A stretch of DNA of 41,509 nucleotides. Source: a bacterium (GTDB lineage: Bacteria > Actinomycetota > Thermoleophilia > Solirubrobacterales > 70-9). Shown piece by piece: positions 23,198 to 31,166 of the stretch. Every line of letters begins with the position of its first letter. Positions within the stretch are counted from its first letter, which is position 1. Both the position numbers and the translations under genes were made by a program. The notes below the pieces were generated by a model. The model was not told the DNA's origin. It made no database searches and saw only the letters and a list, made by a program, of their open reading frames with translations. The DNA lies in contig JAHEXV010000015.1 in the NCBI GenBank assembly GCA_023251935.1, positions 1 through 41,509 on the forward strand, read 5' to 3'.

Positions 23198-24333
23198 CCG
23201 ACATTCCCGTCCAGCGCGCCGTCGCCCTGGTCGACGACGCGGCGGTCGAGCGCAATTGCAGGCGGCTGGTCGGCGAGCTGGCGGAGGGCGGCAGTCTGTG
23301 CGCCGTGGTGAAGGCGAACGGCTACGGGCACGGGGCGGCGGAGTGCGCCCGGGCGGCCCTGGCGGGGGGCGCCGAGCGGCTCGCGGTCGCCGCCGCGGCC
23401 GAGGCGGCGGAGCTCCGCCGGCACCTCCCGGACGCCCGGATCCTGACCATGGGGGCGCTGACCGAGCCCGAGCTCGACGCCGCCCTCGCCGCCGCCTCCG
23501 ACGTCGCCGTGTGGCATCCGCGGTTCGCGGAGCTGATCGCCGAGCGGGGGGCCGAGCTCGGGGTCAGGCCGCGGCTCCACGTCAAGTACGACACGGGCAT
23601 GGGCCGCCTCGGCGAGCGCGATCCGGACGCGGTGCTGTCGCTGCTGGATCGGGTGGGCGCGGACGATCGGGTCGAGCTCGCAGGGGTGTGGACCCACTTC
23701 GCGACCGCCGACGAGCTGGATTCGCGGTTCTTCGGCGAGCAACTCGACCGCTTCGCCGCCGTCGCCGAGCGGGTTCGCGCCGATCACCCGGGCGTTCTCG
23801 TGCACGCCGCCAACAGCGCCGCGACCCTGCGGGATCCGGATTCCCACTTCGACCTGGTCCGGTGCGGGATCGCGATCTACGGGCTCGATCCCTTCCACGC
23901 GGATCCCTTCGAGCGGCGGCTCGAGCCGGCGCTGGAGCTGCGCTCATACGTGGCGGACGTGAAGCGCTTTCCGGCCGGGACCAGCGCGGGCTACGGCCGG
24001 CGATGGCGGGCGCCCGCGGACACCTGGGTGGGCGTGCTGCCGATCGGCTACGGGGACGGCGTCCGGCGGGCGCTGACCAACAACGCCGAGACGCTGGTGG
24101 CGGGTGCCCGATACCCGCTGGTCGGGACCGTGTCGATGGACAACCTGACGATCGACCTGGGTGCCGGGACCCGCGTCGAGTCCGGGTCGCCCGCGGTGCT
24201 GATCGGCGCCCAGGGCGACGAGCGGATCCTCTGCGAGGAGGTGGCGCGAAGGCTCGAGACGATCACCTACGAGGTGACCTGCGGGATCTCGGCCCGGGTG
24301 CCCCGGGTCCACGTTCGCTCCGAGGGCCCGTGA
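23194..24333 (+). CDS. alr: Alanine racemase
   Basis: 379 residues, PLP-dependent fold-type III enzyme making D-alanine for peptidoglycan. The PLP lysine is Lys40 in CAVVKANGYGHG; the catalytic tyrosine is Tyr267 in SAGYGRRW; KYDTGMGRLG, ANSAATLRDP, VRCGIAIYG and GTVSMDNLTIDLG are standard family blocks. ATG at 23194 overlaps the nnr stop by 4 nt. Its product is used by D-Ala-D-Ala ligase (not in the window), and the terminal D-Ala is removed by the carboxypeptidase at 7200-8432. Its stop overlaps the GTG of the following nucleotidyltransferase. Confidence 0.97.
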   Translation: MTDIPVQRAVALVDDAAVERNCRRLVGELAEGGSLCAVVKANGYGHGAAECARAALAGGAERLAVAAAAEAAELRRHLPDARILTMGALTEPELDAALAAASDVAVWHPRFAELIAERGAELGVRPRLHVKYDTGMGRLGERDPDAVLSLLDRVGADDRVELAGVWTHFATADELDSRFFGEQLDRFAAVAERVRADHPGVLVHAANSAATLRDPDSHFDLVRCGIAIYGLDPFHADPFERRLEPALELRSYVADVKRFPAGTSAGYGRRWRAPADTWVGVLPIGYGDGVRRALTNNAETLVAGARYPLVGTVSMDNLTIDLGAGTRVESGSPAVLIGAQGDERILCEEVARRLETITYEVTCGISARVPRVHVRSEGP

Positions 24334-25757
24334 GCGCGACGATCGCCGATCCCCTCTCGGGATCTCCGGCGGTGCGCGCCTGTCGCGAGGCGCTCGCCGA
24401 CGCCACCGCGGTGTGGATCGTCGGCGGCGCGATCCGCGACGCGGCCCTCGGGCGCGACGTCACCGACGTCGACATCGCGGTCGCCGGTGAGGAGCGGGAG
24501 GCGGCTCGGGCGATCGCCCAGGTCGCTCAGGGCGCGATGTTCCAGCTCTCCGAGGAGTTCGCCACCTGGCGGGCGCTGGCGCCCGACGGCGCCTGGCACG
24601 TCGACGTCGTGAGGCTGCGCGGCGACGACATCGAGGCCGACCTCGCGCTTCGCGACTTCACCGTCGACGCGATCGCCACCCCGCTCGCGCAGCCCGGGGC
24701 GACCCTGGTCGACCCCCATGCGGGGCTCGCCGACCTCGACTCTCGGACTCTGCGGGCGGTGTCGGAGCGAAGCTTCGCCGACGATCCGCTGCGGGTCCTG
24801 CGGGCGGCGCGGATCGCCGCCGGCCTCGGGCTCGCGATCGACCCGCGAACCCTGGAGCTCGGCCGAGCCCAGGCGGCGAGCGCCGGCCAGCAGGCGGGCG
24901 AGCGACAGTTCGCCGAGTTGCGCCTGCTGCTCACCGGCGACGACCCTGTGGAAGGCCTCGGCCTCCTGGACGCGCTGGGGGCCACGGCGGCCGTCCTGCC
25001 GGAGGTCGAGGCGCTTCGCGGCGTCGAGCAGAACCCCTACCACCACCTGGACGTCCGCGACCACACGATCGAGGTCCTCACCAGGCTGATCGAGCTGGAG
25101 GGCGATCTCGAGGGCCTCGTGGGCGAGGCCGCGGACGACCTTCGCGCGCTGTTCGCTGAGCCGCTCGCCGACCAGCTCACCCGGGGCGGCGCGCTCCGCT
25201 TCGCCGCCCTGCTCCACGACCTGGGCAAGCCGGAGACCCGGACCGAGGGGGAGGGCGGCCGGGTGCTGTTCATGGGCCACGATCGCGCCGGGGCCCGGAT
25301 CGTCCGCGAGCTCTGTCGGCGCCTGCGGGCGAGCCGTCGTCTCGGCGACTTCCTCGCCAACCTCACCCTCAACCATCTGCGGCTCGGCTTCCTCGTCCAC
25401 GAGCGGCCGCTCTCGCGGCGCCAGGTCTACGAGTACCTTCGCGCCACCGAGCCCGATTCAGCGGACGTGACCCTGCTCACGGTCGCCGATCGGCTGGCGA
25501 CTCAGGGCGAGCGCACCAAGCAGGCGGCGATCGACGCTCATCTCGAGCTCGCCCGGGAGATAATCGGCGAGGTGCTCGCCTGGCGCCGGGACGGGCCGCC
25601 ACGCTCGCCGATCCGGGGGGACCGGCTCGCCTCCGAGCTGGGCATCGACCCGGGCCCCGAGCTCGGTCGCCTGCTGGCCGAGATCCAGGCGGCCGTGTTC
25701 GCGGGCGAGGTCTCGAGCTCCGACGACGCGATCGCGCTCGCCCGCCGGTTGATCTAG
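24330..25757 (+). CDS. tRNA nucleotidyltransferase / poly(A) polymerase family with HD domain
   Basis: 475 residues. Class II nucleotidyltransferase core: VGGAIRDAALGRDVTDVDIAV with metal-binding Asp46 and Asp48, then DLALRDFTVDAIA, the RSFADDPLRVLRAARIAA neck motif, and a C-terminal HD domain (LLHDLGKPETR with His296-Asp297; GHDRAGARI). It could add CCA, or only CC or A, to tRNA 3' ends, or act as a poly(A) polymerase; these activities cannot be separated by eye. GTG at 24330 overlaps the alr stop (GTGA). It ends the glmS-acpS-nnr-alr run, 16 nt before the HIT gene. Confidence 0.92.
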   Translation: MSATIADPLSGSPAVRACREALADATAVWIVGGAIRDAALGRDVTDVDIAVAGEEREAARAIAQVAQGAMFQLSEEFATWRALAPDGAWHVDVVRLRGDDIEADLALRDFTVDAIATPLAQPGATLVDPHAGLADLDSRTLRAVSERSFADDPLRVLRAARIAAGLGLAIDPRTLELGRAQAASAGQQAGERQFAELRLLLTGDDPVEGLGLLDALGATAAVLPEVEALRGVEQNPYHHLDVRDHTIEVLTRLIELEGDLEGLVGEAADDLRALFAEPLADQLTRGGALRFAALLHDLGKPETRTEGEGGRVLFMGHDRAGARIVRELCRRLRASRRLGDFLANLTLNHLRLGFLVHERPLSRRQVYEYLRATEPDSADVTLLTVADRLATQGERTKQAAIDAHLELAREIIGEVLAWRRDGPPRSPIRGDRLASELGIDPGPELGRLLAEIQAAVFAGEVSSSDDAIALARRLI

Positions 25758-25758
25758 C

Positions 25759-25764
25759 TAGGCT
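25759..25764 (+). promoter_or_regulatory. -10-like box (TAGGCT), HIT-ech operon
   Basis: TAGGCT ends 9 nt before the HIT ATG and overlaps the preceding stop region. No SD is seen, which suggests a leaderless or near-leaderless transcript. Confidence 0.35.
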
Positions 25765-25773
25765 GCCGCTCCG

Positions 25774-26190
25774 ATGGCCAGTGACTGCCTGTTCTGCGGG
25801 ATCGTCGCCGGCGATGTGCCGGCGCAGATCGTCGATTCCGACGAGCATACGGTCGCGTTCATGGACATCAATCCGGCGACGCCCGGGCATGCCTTGGTGG
25901 TGCCGCGCGCCCACAGCGCCGACCTGGTGGAGGTCTCCGACGAGGACCTCGAGCGGACCACGGTCGCGGCGCGCCGGCTTGCCAACCGGATCCGCGAGGC
26001 GCTGGCGCCGGACGGCTTCAACATCCTCAACTCCTGTGGATCGGTCGCCTGGCAGACGATCTTCCACTTCCACCTGCACGTGATCCCGCGATACGAGGAT
26101 GACCCGCTGAAGCTGCCCTGGGTCCCCGGGCCCGGCGAGGCGGGGGAGATCGCCGCGACCGCCGATCGGATCAGGGAGGCGCGCCCATGA
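25774..26190 (+). CDS. HIT-family nucleotide hydrolase (Hint-like)
   Basis: 138 residues. Zinc-type N-terminus DCLFCGIVAGDVPAQIV and the histidine triad HFHLHVIPR (His98, His100, His102; His100 is the family's nucleophile). Members hydrolyse AMP-linked substrates such as adenosine phosphoramidates or dinucleoside polyphosphates in the cytosol. Only one CxxC half of the zinc site is evident. ATG at 25774 is 9 nt after a TAGGCT box. Its stop overlaps the enoyl-CoA hydratase ATG (ATGA), so the two proteins are made together; the reason is not obvious. Confidence 0.95.
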   Translation: MASDCLFCGIVAGDVPAQIVDSDEHTVAFMDINPATPGHALVVPRAHSADLVEVSDEDLERTTVAARRLANRIREALAPDGFNILNSCGSVAWQTIFHFHLHVIPRYEDDPLKLPWVPGPGEAGEIAATADRIREARP

Positions 26191-26972
26191 GCGACAAACC
26201 GGTGCGCCTGGAGCGCGACGGCGCCCTGGCGTCGATGATCCTGCACGACCCGCCGCTGAACCTGTTCGGCGATCGGACCACAGAGGCGCTCGGTGTCTGT
26301 CTCGACGAGGTCGAGGGCAGCGATGCCCGGGCGCTCGTCTGGCGCGCCGAGGGCGAGGTCTTCACCGGTGGCGCCGACGTCAACGGCTTCCAGGCGGCCG
26401 TCGACGCGGGCGGCGAGCGCTCGGGCGCGTTTCGCCCCCTGCTCGACGTCGTGCGTCGTCTCGAGTCCCTGCCGATCCCGACTTTGGCGCTGGTCCACGG
26501 CCTGTGCCTGACCGCGGGGCTCGAGGTCTCGCTGGGCTGCGACATGATCTGGGCCTCCGAGTCGGCCCGCTTCGGCCTCGTCGAGGCGGTGGTGGGGTTG
26601 AGCCCGGGAGCGGGCGGCACCCAGCGGATGGCCGAGCGGGCGGGCCCGGCGCGGGCGCGCGAGTTCGTCATGTCACAGGGCATCTACGACGCGGCGACCA
26701 TGGAGCGCTGGAACGTCGTCAACCGGGTCCTGCCGGACGACGAGCTGATCGAGAAGGGGATGCGCTTCGCGCACCGGCTCGCAAGCGGCCCGACGAAGGC
26801 GCACGCGGTGACCAAGAAGGTGGTCAGGGCCTATCTCGAGGGCGGGGTGGATCGTGCCGACGCCGAGGTGCCCGGGCTGGTCGGCTCCCTGTTCGAGACC
26901 GACGACCTGCAGCGAGCGGTGAAGTCGTTTCTAAGCGAGGGCCCGGGCAAGGCGACGTTCGAGGGGCGCTAG
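26187..26972 (+). CDS. Enoyl-CoA hydratase/isomerase (crotonase) family protein
   Basis: 261 residues. Crotonase fold with the oxyanion-hole segment VFTGGADVNGF, both catalytic glutamates in place (Glu113 in TAGLEVSLGCDM and Glu133 in FGLVEAVVGLSPG) and AGGTQRM. It should hydrate or isomerise a 2-enoyl-CoA in fatty-acid or amino-acid breakdown; the substrate cannot be predicted. ATG at 26187 overlaps the HIT stop. No other beta-oxidation gene is near. Confidence 0.92.
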   Translation: MSDKPVRLERDGALASMILHDPPLNLFGDRTTEALGVCLDEVEGSDARALVWRAEGEVFTGGADVNGFQAAVDAGGERSGAFRPLLDVVRRLESLPIPTLALVHGLCLTAGLEVSLGCDMIWASESARFGLVEAVVGLSPGAGGTQRMAERAGPARAREFVMSQGIYDAATMERWNVVNRVLPDDELIEKGMRFAHRLASGPTKAHAVTKKVVRAYLEGGVDRADAEVPGLVGSLFETDDLQRAVKSFLSEGPGKATFEGR

Positions 26973-27044
26973 CGGCGTTCGCCGGGACCCGTCGGTCACG
27001 ACGGCCAGGCAACGCCGCGTGCGTGAACCGGCAGCGGCGTTCGC

Positions 27045-27050
27045 TACGCT
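27045..27050 (+). promoter_or_regulatory. -10-like box (TACGCT), infA
   Basis: TACGCT ends 9 nt before the infA ATG; no SD in between. It fits a leaderless infA transcript independent of the upstream genes. Confidence 0.4.
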
Positions 27051-27059
27051 CAACCGCGA

Positions 27060-27278
27060 ATGGGCAAGGAAGAGAAGATCGAGATGGAGGGCGAGGTCAC
27101 CGAGGCCCTGCCCAACACGATGTTCAAGGTCAAGCTCGACAACGACCACGAGGTGCTCGGCCACATCTCGGGCAAGATGCGGCGCCACTACATCCGCATC
27201 CTCCCCGGCGACCGGGTGAAGATCGAGCTCTCGCCCTACGACCTCGACCGCGGCCGGATCACCTACCGCTACAAGTAG
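27060..27278 (+). CDS. infA: Translation initiation factor IF-1
   Basis: 72 residues, exact family length. OB-fold protein that binds the ribosomal A site during initiation. Sequence [68 protein letters not shown] matches IF-1 throughout. ATG at 27060 is the family start. Unusually it stands alone; in most actinobacteria infA lies between map/adk and rpmJ-rpsM in the alpha ribosomal-protein region. It may be a relocated single copy or a second copy. Confidence 0.97.
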   Translation: MGKEEKIEMEGEVTEALPNTMFKVKLDNDHEVLGHISGKMRRHYIRILPGDRVKIELSPYDLDRGRITYRYK

Positions 27279-27339
27279 CGCTCGCTTTCAGCCCACGTCG
27301 CGCGCTACCCGACGCGCCTGATGCACCATCGTTTCGCGC

Positions 27340-28329
27340 ATGCCCGCCGAGAGCCGAGTTGCGCTGCATAGTGGAGCCCAACTCGGCTCTCGAGGCGATT
27401 GGGGCGAGCGGGAGGCGCGGCTTCTCGAGCTGACCGGGCGCCAGCACGGGGTCGTTGCCAGCCGGCAGCTTTGCGCCCTCGGGTTCAGTGGCGGCGGCAT
27501 CCGGTCGCGTATCGCGGCAGGCAGGCTTCATGCCGTCCATCGAGGCGTGTACGCGCTCGGTCGTCCCGAGCTCCCGGTTGAGGGCAAGTGGATGGCGGCC
27601 GTTCTGGCATGCGGGCAGGGGGCTGTCCTGTCGCACATGTCGTGAGCGGCCCTGCACGGTGTGTTCTGGAGTGCTCGCCCAGTGATCGACGTCACCATCC
27701 CGCGCCAGGTCACGCTCTCGAGGCCAGGCATCCGAGTTCATTGCTCTACGTGCCTCTCACGCACCGACCGGGTTGTCGTGCGCGGCATTCCCTGCACTTC
27801 GGTTGCTCGTACCCTGCTCGACTTAGCGGTAGTGGTGGACCGCCGAGCTCTCGAGCGGGCATGCGACCAGGCTGAGATTCAGCGGCTGCTCGACTGGTCC
27901 ACGATGGATGAACTCCTCGCCCGCGCTCGGGGGCGCCGCGGCGTCCGCAATCTGCGAGCGGTGCTCGGATCCGAAGTGGGGGAAGGGACCCCGCGCAGCG
28001 AGCTGGAGCGGCGGTTCCTGGCCCTCTGTCGCCGGGCGCGTCTGCCCAGGCCGGCAGTGAACCAGTGGCTTGCGATCGCTGGCGAGGAGATGCAGGTGGA
28101 TTTCGTCTGGCATGCGGCCCGCGCGGTCGTGGAGACCGATGGATTCCGCACCCATGGCACGCGCCAGGCGTTTCGGCGCGACCGCCGACGCGACCGGTTG
28201 CTCAATCTCGCCGGGTGGCGGGTCGTGCGGTTCACCTGGGACGAGGTGACCGCAGAGCCCACGCACGTGACGGAAGCCGTGCGAAACCTGCTTGCTGGGT
28301 CGTCGAAAGCCGCTCGCTCGGCGCAGTAG
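27340..28329 (+). pseudogene. AbiEi-like antitoxin-domain / DUF559 endonuclease-like protein, broken by a stop codon
   Basis: One reading frame of 330 codons interrupted by TGA at 27643-27645. The first part (101 residues) carries the AbiEi-type winged-helix start: LLELTGRQHGVVASRQLCAL, GRLHAVHRGVYALG, and KWMAAVLACGQGAVLSH. After the stop, in the same frame, the middle region and a complete DUF559 (Vsr-like PD-(D/E)xK) domain continue: LERRFLALCRRARLPRP, VDFVWHAARAVVETDG, RRDRLLNLAGWRVVRFTWDE. Intact relatives are single proteins of about 300 residues, so this is a nonsense-inactivated gene, apparently recent since no other damage is seen. A GTG at 27661 could restart translation but has no SD. 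The 5' end overlaps palindrome copy B, and copy C follows the stop. Third-position GC looks lower than in neighbours, suggesting transfer. Confidence 0.85.
27348..27392. repeat. AACTCGG palindrome copy B
   Basis: Perfect 14-bp inverted repeat CGAGAGCCGAGTTG (27348-27361) with CAACTCGGCTCTCG (27379-27392); inside it GCT (27363-27365) pairs with AGC (27375-27377). It overlaps the first codons of the DUF559 pseudogene and shares its arm with copies A and C. Confidence 0.8.
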
Positions 28330-28340
28330 CGCATCGAGGC

Positions 28341-28373
28341 CCGAGTTGCGCTGCACCATCCAGCGCAAGTCGG
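28341..28373. repeat. AACTCGG palindrome copy C
   Basis: CCGAGTTGCGCT (28341-28352) pairs with AGCGCAAGTCGG (28362-28373) with one mismatch around a 9-nt loop. CCGAGTTGCGCTGCA is shared exactly with copy B. It lies 11 nt after the pseudogene stop and 29 nt before the end of the glycoside hydrolase gene on the other strand. Confidence 0.8.
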
Positions 28374-28402
28374 TTTTCGGCGAGGAGGGCGTGGGCGGGG
28401 CG

Positions 28403-29611
28403 TTAGAGGTAGCTCCGGGCCGCGCTGGGGTCCGGGTCGGCCATCTCGATCGCCAGGGTGGTCCAGGCGAAGTCGGTGGCGCCGAGCCCGGCGCCGGTGA
28501 CGGGGTGGTAGTACTCGCGCAGGCCTTCCCGCCCCGCCGCCTGGGCGAGCGCCATCGCCACCCGGCCCGCCTGCTCCAGATAGCCGAGCCGCCGCATCCC
28601 CATCCAGAGCAGCCACGCCGCGTTGATCCAGGTGGGCCCGCGCCAATACCGTCGCGCCCAGCCGCGCGCCCGGCCGGGCTCGAAGCTCGGCTCGGCCGCC
28701 GAAACCGAGGGGGGAGCGAGCGGCAGCCAGAAGCGCTTCGGATCGAGCAGGTGCTCCTCCACCAGGCGGCGCCCGAGCGGCTCGGGAAGGTCCGGTAGGG
28801 CGAGGGGAGCGAGCGCCGCCCAGGTCTCCACCGCCGGTCGCAGACCGCCCGGCTGCGCCTCGTCGAGGAACAGCCCGAGCCGCTCGTCCCAGAGGCGGTC
28901 GACCAGCGCCGGCGTGATCGAGGGCTCCCCGATCGCCAGCCGGGCCAGCCCCCAGAGCACGTTGGTGACCACCTCGCAGAGAACCGGCCCGCCGGCTTCG
29001 CGCACCCGGCGGGCATCCCATCCAAGCCGCCGGTTGCGGGCGACAAGGAACGGGAAGCCCGCTCGGGCATGGGCCCGGCGGCTCCACACCGGGTCGTACT
29101 TCGGCGAGGAGTCGAGTCCGGACTCGTCAGGCTGCACCAGCCAGAGCAGGCCATCGCCCTCCAGGTCCCGGTTGCCCCGCAGCCACTCGTGATGCCGGAC
29201 GATTCGCGGCTCCGCCGCCGGATCGCCGACCGCGATTCGCCAAGACCAGGCCAGAAGCGGCGGCTGGATCGTCGCCGTCATCGTCGCCGAGCGCGAGGCG
29301 ACGTTGTAGAACAGCCTGCGGGCGAGCGAAACCGGACGCTCCCAGAAGACGGTGTGGCCGACGAATCCGTCGGGGCGAGAGGCGCTCAGCAGCGTCTCGA
29401 GCTCGGCGCGCGAGCGGGCGGGGTCGAAGCGGCGCCAGACGACCGCCGCAAAGCACGAGTCCCAGTACCACTGCCACGGGTAGCGGGAAGGGCTGGGGCG
29501 GGTGTACGCAAAGGGAACGCCCCGGCGCTCTTCCTCCACCCAGTTCCCCGCCAGAACCCGATGGGCAAGGGAAGCAAGCTCGTCCGGGCTAGCGACAAAG
29601 TCGCGGGTCAA
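28403..29611 (-). CDS. GH63-like glycoside hydrolase (MGH1/glucosylglycerate hydrolase type)
   Basis: 402 residues, an (alpha/alpha)6-barrel type sequence. Features typical of mannosyl/glucosylglycerate hydrolase-like proteins: YPWQWYWDSCFAAVVWRRFD near the start, QPDESGLDSSPKYDPVW, YWRGPTWINAAWLLWMGMRR and REYYHPVTGAGLGATDFAWT. The Asp in WDSCF and acidic residues around DESGLD are probable active-site residues, but this is family inference. No signal peptide, so likely cytosolic. Start: TTG at 29611 overlaps the permease stop as TTGA; longer readings lie inside the permease gene. It is the last gene of the ABC exporter operon, an unexpected partner. It may recycle a compatible solute such as glucosylglycerate. 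Confidence 0.83.
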   Translation of the reverse strand: MTRDFVASPDELASLAHRVLAGNWVEEERRGVPFAYTRPSPSRYPWQWYWDSCFAAVVWRRFDPARSRAELETLLSASRPDGFVGHTVFWERPVSLARRLFYNVASRSATMTATIQPPLLAWSWRIAVGDPAAEPRIVRHHEWLRGNRDLEGDGLLWLVQPDESGLDSSPKYDPVWSRRAHARAGFPFLVARNRRLGWDARRVREAGGPVLCEVVTNVLWGLARLAIGEPSITPALVDRLWDERLGLFLDEAQPGGLRPAVETWAALAPLALPDLPEPLGRRLVEEHLLDPKRFWLPLAPPSVSAAEPSFEPGRARGWARRYWRGPTWINAAWLLWMGMRRLGYLEQAGRVAMALAQAAGREGLREYYHPVTGAGLGATDFAWTTLAIEMADPDPSAARSYL

Positions 29612-30384
29612 TACGCGGTCCGGCGCATGCCCCGCAGCGCGAAGGCCGCCAGCACGGCCATCAGGGCCGCCAGCGCCAGGAGTCCCGGCCACGTGTCGCC
29701 CCAGCTCACCCCACCGACGAAGCCCTGGCGGGCGGACTCGACGATCTGGGTCGCCGGGTTGTACTTGGCGACCGTGTGAAGCCAGCCGGTCAGCAGGGCG
29801 AGCGGCGCGTACGCCGTGGTGGTGAGGATGAGGACGAACATCCCGGCCTGCATCAGCGGAGCCGCCGACTGCGACCTGAACTTGAGCGCTAGCGCGCATC
29901 CCCAGAGCGCCGCGAGGGTGCCCATCCCCATGACGATCACCACCGCCATCACCAGCCCCCCGACCCCCGGCCAGCTCACCCCGAGCGCGAACCCGACCAC
30001 CAGCAGCACCGCCGCCGGGATCAGCGATCGCAGGCTGGCCGAGATGACCAGGCCCGCGAGCAGGACCGAGCGGGGAGCGGGGGAGACCAGCAGCCGGTCG
30101 AACCAGCCCTGCTCGATGTCGCGGGCCAGGTTGACCCCGGTGGCGGCGCCCGTGAACCCGGCGCCCTGCATCAGGCTGATCGGGATCAGGAAGCTCTGGT
30201 AGCTGCTCGAGTCGAAGCCGGGGAGCAGCGTCAGGTGCCCGAACACCGAGGTCAGCCCGAGGAAGAAGATGGTCGGCGCCAGGACCCCGGGGATCGCCGC
30301 CCCCGGCACCCGCAGCAGCTCGTTGGCGGCCCGGCGCACCAGCGCCGCGATCATCTCGATGTCGGCGCGCCAGCCCACGCTCAC
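29608..30384 (-). CDS. ABC-2 type transporter permease (second subunit)
   Basis: 258 residues with six predicted membrane segments, e.g. GAAIPGVLAPTIFFLGLTSV, LIPAAVLLVVGFALGV, VMAVVIVMGMGTLAALWGCA, APLMQAGMFVLILTTTAYAP, LLALAALMAVLAAFAL. It carries the ABC-2/DrrB signature region (YNPATQIVESARQGF). GTG at 30384 overlaps the stop of the first permease by 4 nt. With the adjacent permease and DrrA-like ATPase it should form a heterodimeric exporter for a lipid- or drug-like molecule. Confidence 0.9.
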   Translation of the reverse strand: MSVGWRADIEMIAALVRRAANELLRVPGAAIPGVLAPTIFFLGLTSVFGHLTLLPGFDSSSYQSFLIPISLMQGAGFTGAATGVNLARDIEQGWFDRLLVSPAPRSVLLAGLVISASLRSLIPAAVLLVVGFALGVSWPGVGGLVMAVVIVMGMGTLAALWGCALALKFRSQSAAPLMQAGMFVLILTTTAYAPLALLTGWLHTVAKYNPATQIVESARQGFVGGVSWGDTWPGLLALAALMAVLAAFALRGMRRTAY

Positions 30385-31166
30385 CCCCCCATCCGCAGCC
30401 GCTGCCGCAGCGCGAAGGCGCTCAGGCCGACGCTGATCGCGCCGACCAGGGCGATCGACCCGATCGCCTTGGCGAACGCGTTGAGCGACAGCGAGGAGAT
30501 CACCGGGTCCCGGACGCCCTCGACGATGAAGCTGATCGGGTTGTACTGGGCGACCGTCGCCGCCGGCTCCAGCATCAGGTTGGCCGGAAAGAAGGCCGAG
30601 GAGAGGAAGAGGATCACGAACACGAGCGGGAACAGGCCCTGGACGACCGAGGCCTTCCCGGTCCGCAGCGCCACCGCGGCGCCGATCCCGCCGAAGGCGA
30701 CGGCCGACAGGGTCACGAAGATGATCATCACCATCGCCCCCGGGACCCCCTCGTCGATCTGCGCGCCGAAGATCAGTCCGATGACGATGAACCAGATCGC
30801 CGAGAAGGCCCCCAGCACCGCCGTCCCTGCGAGTCGGCCGAGCACCATCGCGTAGCGGGAGATCGGCGCCGCCAACAGGCGATCGGTGAACCCCATCTCG
30901 ATGTCGACCGCGAGCGCGATCCCGCCGCTGTTGGCGGCCAGCAAGGTGGACTGAATCATCGCCCCGGCGAGGATGAAGTCGAGGAAGCCATTGACCTGGG
31001 GAAAGCCGGGCAGGTCAACGCCGCGCCCGGCGCCGCCGGTCTGGATCGCCAGCAAGAGGGTCGGGAAGACGATGATCGGGGCGAACAGCTGGGGCCGGCG
31101 CATGGTCTGCTTCACCGCCCGCCCGCCGAGCGCCCAGATCACCCGGAGATCGGCGGCCAGGCTCAT
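30381..31166 (-). CDS. ABC-2 type transporter permease (first subunit)
   Basis: 261 residues, six membrane segments, paralogous to the next permease: FAPIIVFPTLLLAIQT, the GFLDFILAGAMIQSTLLAAN loop, IEMGFTDRLLAAPISRYAMV (coupling-helix region), FSAIWFIVIGLIFGA, VFVILFLSSAFFPANLM, and YNPISFIVEGVRDPV. This is the DrrB/ABC-2 arrangement. ATG at 31166 overlaps the ATPase stop by 4 nt. Confidence 0.9.
   Translation of the reverse strand: MSLAADLRVIWALGGRAVKQTMRRPQLFAPIIVFPTLLLAIQTGGAGRGVDLPGFPQVNGFLDFILAGAMIQSTLLAANSGGIALAVDIEMGFTDRLLAAPISRYAMVLGRLAGTAVLGAFSAIWFIVIGLIFGAQIDEGVPGAMVMIIFVTLSAVAFGGIGAAVALRTGKASVVQGLFPLVFVILFLSSAFFPANLMLEPAATVAQYNPISFIVEGVRDPVISSLSLNAFAKAIGSIALVGAISVGLSAFALRQRLRMGG

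Noticed and set aside
27643-27645. TGA recoded as Trp or selenocysteine in the DUF559 gene
   Set aside because: TGA is used as a normal stop by many genes in the window (for example guaB3, pyrF, glmS), and no selenocysteine insertion element or conserved Cys/Sec context is evident.
27661-28329. The DUF559 half as an independent gene of a two-gene toxin-antitoxin pair
   Set aside because: It begins mid-domain, has no SD, and continues the same frame as the part before the TGA; a broken single gene is simpler.
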